Below are positions 51,660 to 53,391 of a DNA stretch of 53,391 nucleotides, one piece after another. Source of the DNA: an uncultured Lachnospiraceae bacterium (lineage in GTDB: Bacteria > Bacillota > Clostridia > Lachnospirales > Lachnospiraceae). The notes below the pieces were generated by a model. It was not told the origin of the DNA. It ran no database searches and was given only the letters and a program-made list of their open reading frames with translations. The stretch is from positions 1 to 53,391 of the forward strand of contig CAMUXE010000016.1 of NCBI GenBank assembly GCA_947164605.1, in the 5' to 3' direction. A program made the translations under genes and the position numbers. Numbering within the stretch: position 1 is the first letter of the stretch; every line of letters starts with the position of its first letter.

Positions 51660-52831
51660 TGAGTTATAATCAGGATATTAAATCTATATCCTGTCGCTTT
51701 AAGAATGAATGTGGTGGCTGCGATATGACAGACATCGCATATGAGGAAGAATTATCCCTTAAGAAGAAATATGTTGAGGGCCTTTTCAAAGGCATATGCA
51801 AGGTTGATTCTGTACATGGCATGTATCGCCCAATTTACTACAGGAACAAGGTGCATGCTTGTCTTGGACAAAACGAGGCTGGACAGATAATTTCTGGTAT
51901 CTATGCCAAGGGCTCTCATAGAATAGTACCTGTCGATTCCTGTATGATAGAAGATCAGGAATGCGACAGGATTATTTTTTTTATAAGAGATTACCTAAAT
52001 AAGCATAAAGCGACAGCCTATGATGAAGATAAGAAAAAGGGCCAGTACAGGCACATACTAGTTAGAAAAGCATTTTCCACGGGAGATATTCAGGTGATTT
52101 TGGTTCTTGCTGACCCGGTGCTTAAGGGCAAAAAGGCCTTGATTGAAGCCCTTGTGAAGGAATTCCCGGCTATCAAATCTATTGTTGTTAATATCAATAA
52201 TCAGGCTACAAGTATGGTTCTCTCAGACACAAGCAAGACTATCTATGGCTCTGATGTCATAGTGGACGCCCTCTTGAAAAAGAAATTCAGAATCGGTCCA
52301 GACACTTTTTATCAGATTAACCATGATCAGGCAGAAAAACTCTATAAGAAGGCCTATGAGTTGGCAGATTTGAAAAAGACGGATGTTCTTGTAGATGCAT
52401 ACTGCGGCGTGGGTACAATAGGCCTATGTGCGGCAAATCTTGTGGATAGAGTCATCGGTGTTGAACTGAATCCCAATTCTGTCAGAGAAGCAAAATTGAA
52501 TGCTAAGCTGAACGGAATTAAAAATGCATCTTTTTATGCGGCAGATGCTGGAGACTTTTTGCTGGATTATGTGTCCCAGTCAAAGAAGATGGATGTATTA
52601 ATTATGGATCCACCTAGATCAGGCTCTACCGAGAAGTTTTTGGACTGTATAGTAAAATCAGGACTAAAGAGATTGGTCTATATATCTTGTGATCCATCAA
52701 CTCAAGCCAGAGATTTGAAATATCTATTGAAGAGGGGCTACAAGATGGCTTCTCTTTGCTATCCATATGATATGTTTCCACACACCAATGCGGTGGAGAC
52801 TGTATGCTTGTTGACTAAAGTACATGAATAA
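51659..52831 (+). CDS. rlmD: 23S rRNA (uracil-5-)-methyltransferase, RumA/RlmD class
   Basis: The 390-residue enzyme methylates uracil C5 in 23S rRNA with S-adenosylmethionine. The iron-sulfur cysteines begin in C-R-F-K-N-E-C-G-G-C. The SAM site V-D-A-Y-C-G-V-G-T-I-G, the D-P-P-R-S-G motif and the nucleophile Y-I-S-C-D-P-S-T-Q-A-R-D-L are intact. The N-terminal TRAM domain found in many relatives is missing, which explains the short length. The start overlaps the rpoZ stop (TAATG), so it is translated as part of the gmk operon. Confidence 0.93.
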   Translation: MSYNQDIKSISCRFKNECGGCDMTDIAYEEELSLKKKYVEGLFKGICKVDSVHGMYRPIYYRNKVHACLGQNEAGQIISGIYAKGSHRIVPVDSCMIEDQECDRIIFFIRDYLNKHKATAYDEDKKKGQYRHILVRKAFSTGDIQVILVLADPVLKGKKALIEALVKEFPAIKSIVVNINNQATSMVLSDTSKTIYGSDVIVDALLKKKFRIGPDTFYQINHDQAEKLYKKAYELADLKKTDVLVDAYCGVGTIGLCAANLVDRVIGVELNPNSVREAKLNAKLNGIKNASFYAADAGDFLLDYVSQSKKMDVLIMDPPRSGSTEKFLDCIVKSGLKRLVYISCDPSTQARDLKYLLKRGYKMASLCYPYDMFPHTNAVETVCLLTKVHE

Positions 52832-53042
52832 AGCATCATGTGAAATAATCTTTCTAAGTCGGTAAATCCTCCCATTGTTTTGCTGATAGAGAGCATGAAG
52901 GTATTACAGAATGAGGTTAATAGCAATACTAAGTTCAACAGATAAGTGGGGGACAAAGACTGAATATGCGCGCCTTAGGAAATTCCTCTTGAAGTAAAGG
53001 CCTTAAAACTAATTTTAACTAATTTTTTCTTATATATTTTTT
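52832..53042 (+). other. Gene-free stretch after rlmD
   Basis: No credible gene is seen. A short plus-strand frame of about 34 residues ends at 52943 and lacks a clear ribosome site. An 11-base palindrome, AGGAAATTCCT, lies near 52977-52987, and GCGCGCC at 52968-52974 repeats a motif of the intron start. Confidence 0.4.
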
Positions 53043-53043
53043 T

Positions 53044-53073
53044 AGTCCCAGCCATTGTGGCTGGGGCTTTTTT
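53044..53073 (+). terminator. Terminator of the gmk-rpoZ-rlmD operon
   Basis: AGTCCCAGCC (53044-53053) pairs with GGCTGGGGCT (53059-53068) around ATTGT, followed by six T. The group II intron starts 3 bases later. Confidence 0.9.
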
Positions 53074-53075
53074 GA

Positions 53076-53391
53076 GTTTGCGCGCCATGGGCGCGCTCTA
53101 ACGGGTGCAAGTCCCGAACACGCCCAGATAGTGGGAAGTGTATAGCCGAACAGCAAGGGTGTCCATCGTGAGGTGGAATCTGAAGGAAGCTGTAAGCAAA
53201 TCTCTGGTCCGACGGACAGGAATCACATATAAGGCTAGGCTACGAGAGATAAGTTGGCTCAAAGCAACAAAGTCTAATAACTATCACTTTTGTAGTAGCA
53301 GAGTAAATGTGGCGGATATATGGAGAGAAAGAGCGTGCACCTTAAGCGTGGAGGTCTCACAGAGGTTCCATTAGCCTAGTAACAACGAACT
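53076..53391 (+). mobile_element. Group IIC intron, 5' part (cut by the window end)
   Basis: The sequence from GTTTGCGCGCC onward aligns without gaps in its first 32 bases with my recollection of the 5' end of the Oceanobacillus group IIC intron. It also shares the domain I landmarks: GGGTG(C)AAGTCCCGAAC, GCAAGGGTGTCC, GTGGAATCTGAAGGAAGC, CATATAAGGCTAGG, AGCAACAAAGTC, AGAGTAAATG and the later GGAGGTCT. The first five bases are GTTTG instead of the usual GTGYG. Insertion directly behind a terminator hairpin is the known habit of class C introns. The reverse transcriptase ORF and domains V and VI would lie beyond the window. The small ORF at 53138-53374 is an artefact of the structured RNA. Confidence 0.88.

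Noticed and set aside
52968-52974. GCGCGCC copy as the relic of a second intron start
   Set aside because: Only the 7-base GC-rich motif recurs; the bases that follow do not resemble group II domain I.
53138-53374. 78-residue ORF at the window end
   Set aside because: It lies inside the conserved domain I RNA of the group II intron and is very basic and Ser/Arg-rich, as expected of structured RNA read as protein.

Overview
The window looks like chromosomal DNA of a low-GC, Gram-positive, pectin-degrading anaerobe of the Lachnospiraceae. A Lachnospira-like organism (L. eligens / L. multipara group) is the best guess. This rests on the AT-rich sequence, strong GGAGG-type ribosome binding sites, a 2-hydroxyacyl-CoA dehydratase activase-type giant ATPase, CheV, the yicC-gmk-rpoZ cluster, and three very large secreted multi-domain enzymes against pectin and beta-glucan. 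The assignment is inferred from gene content only.

Layout. 1-755: tRNA-Trp and a small, apparently frame-broken gene with its own promoter and terminator. 755-7100: a membrane diguanylate cyclase, an iron-dependent alcohol dehydrogenase, remnants of an esterase and of a small gene, a CDF metal transporter, a DegV protein and a divergent TetR regulator. 7101-12301: a MerR regulator divergent from a giant secreted pectin methylesterase/acetylesterase (CE8 + CE12). The space between them holds a textbook MerR-type promoter (19-bp spacer filled by a dyad). 12301-14945: a transglutaminase-like protein, a junction of two truncated genes, and a nitroreductase. 15103-18437: an uptake operon for an iron chelate or tetrapyrrole (lipoprotein, precorrin-2 dehydrogenase, permease, ATPase). 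18575-18723: a 30-residue membrane peptide whose ribosome binding site is buried in a 16-bp hairpin. 18752-22409: a CdaR-type regulator divergent from glycerate kinase and a GntP-type permease.

22618-30264: two MATE exporters, an NAD(P)H-dependent flavoprotein, carB without carA, and a UPF0303 protein. 30372-36412: cheV, a degenerate sirtuin-fold protein, a 13-bp minisatellite, a large charged membrane protein overlapping hisH, then hisF and ung. 36529-42499: a DUF1846 gene with a structured leader, convergent with a 1410-residue activase-family ATPase. 42751-49377: a dockerin-bearing protein with two GH5 domains, the first catalytically dead, and a PL1...PL9 double pectate lyase. 49683-52831: yicC, gmk, rpoZ and rlmD. 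53076 to the end: the 5' part of a group IIC intron placed directly behind a rho-independent terminator.

How the parts fit. The CE8/CE12 enzyme de-esterifies pectin and the PL1/PL9 enzyme then cleaves the demethylated polygalacturonate. The GH5 protein attacks the neighbouring beta-glucan. Downstream, the CdaR-glycerate kinase-permease set would handle glycerate, a product of sugar-acid catabolism. No CRISPR array, prophage or complete transposase gene was seen. The most distinctive signals are the pseudo-GH5/GH5 tandem, the RBS-sequestering hairpin with its peptide, the DUF1846 leader, the MerR-promoter/pectinesterase pair, the CheV-sirtuin-fold pair and the intron insertion.
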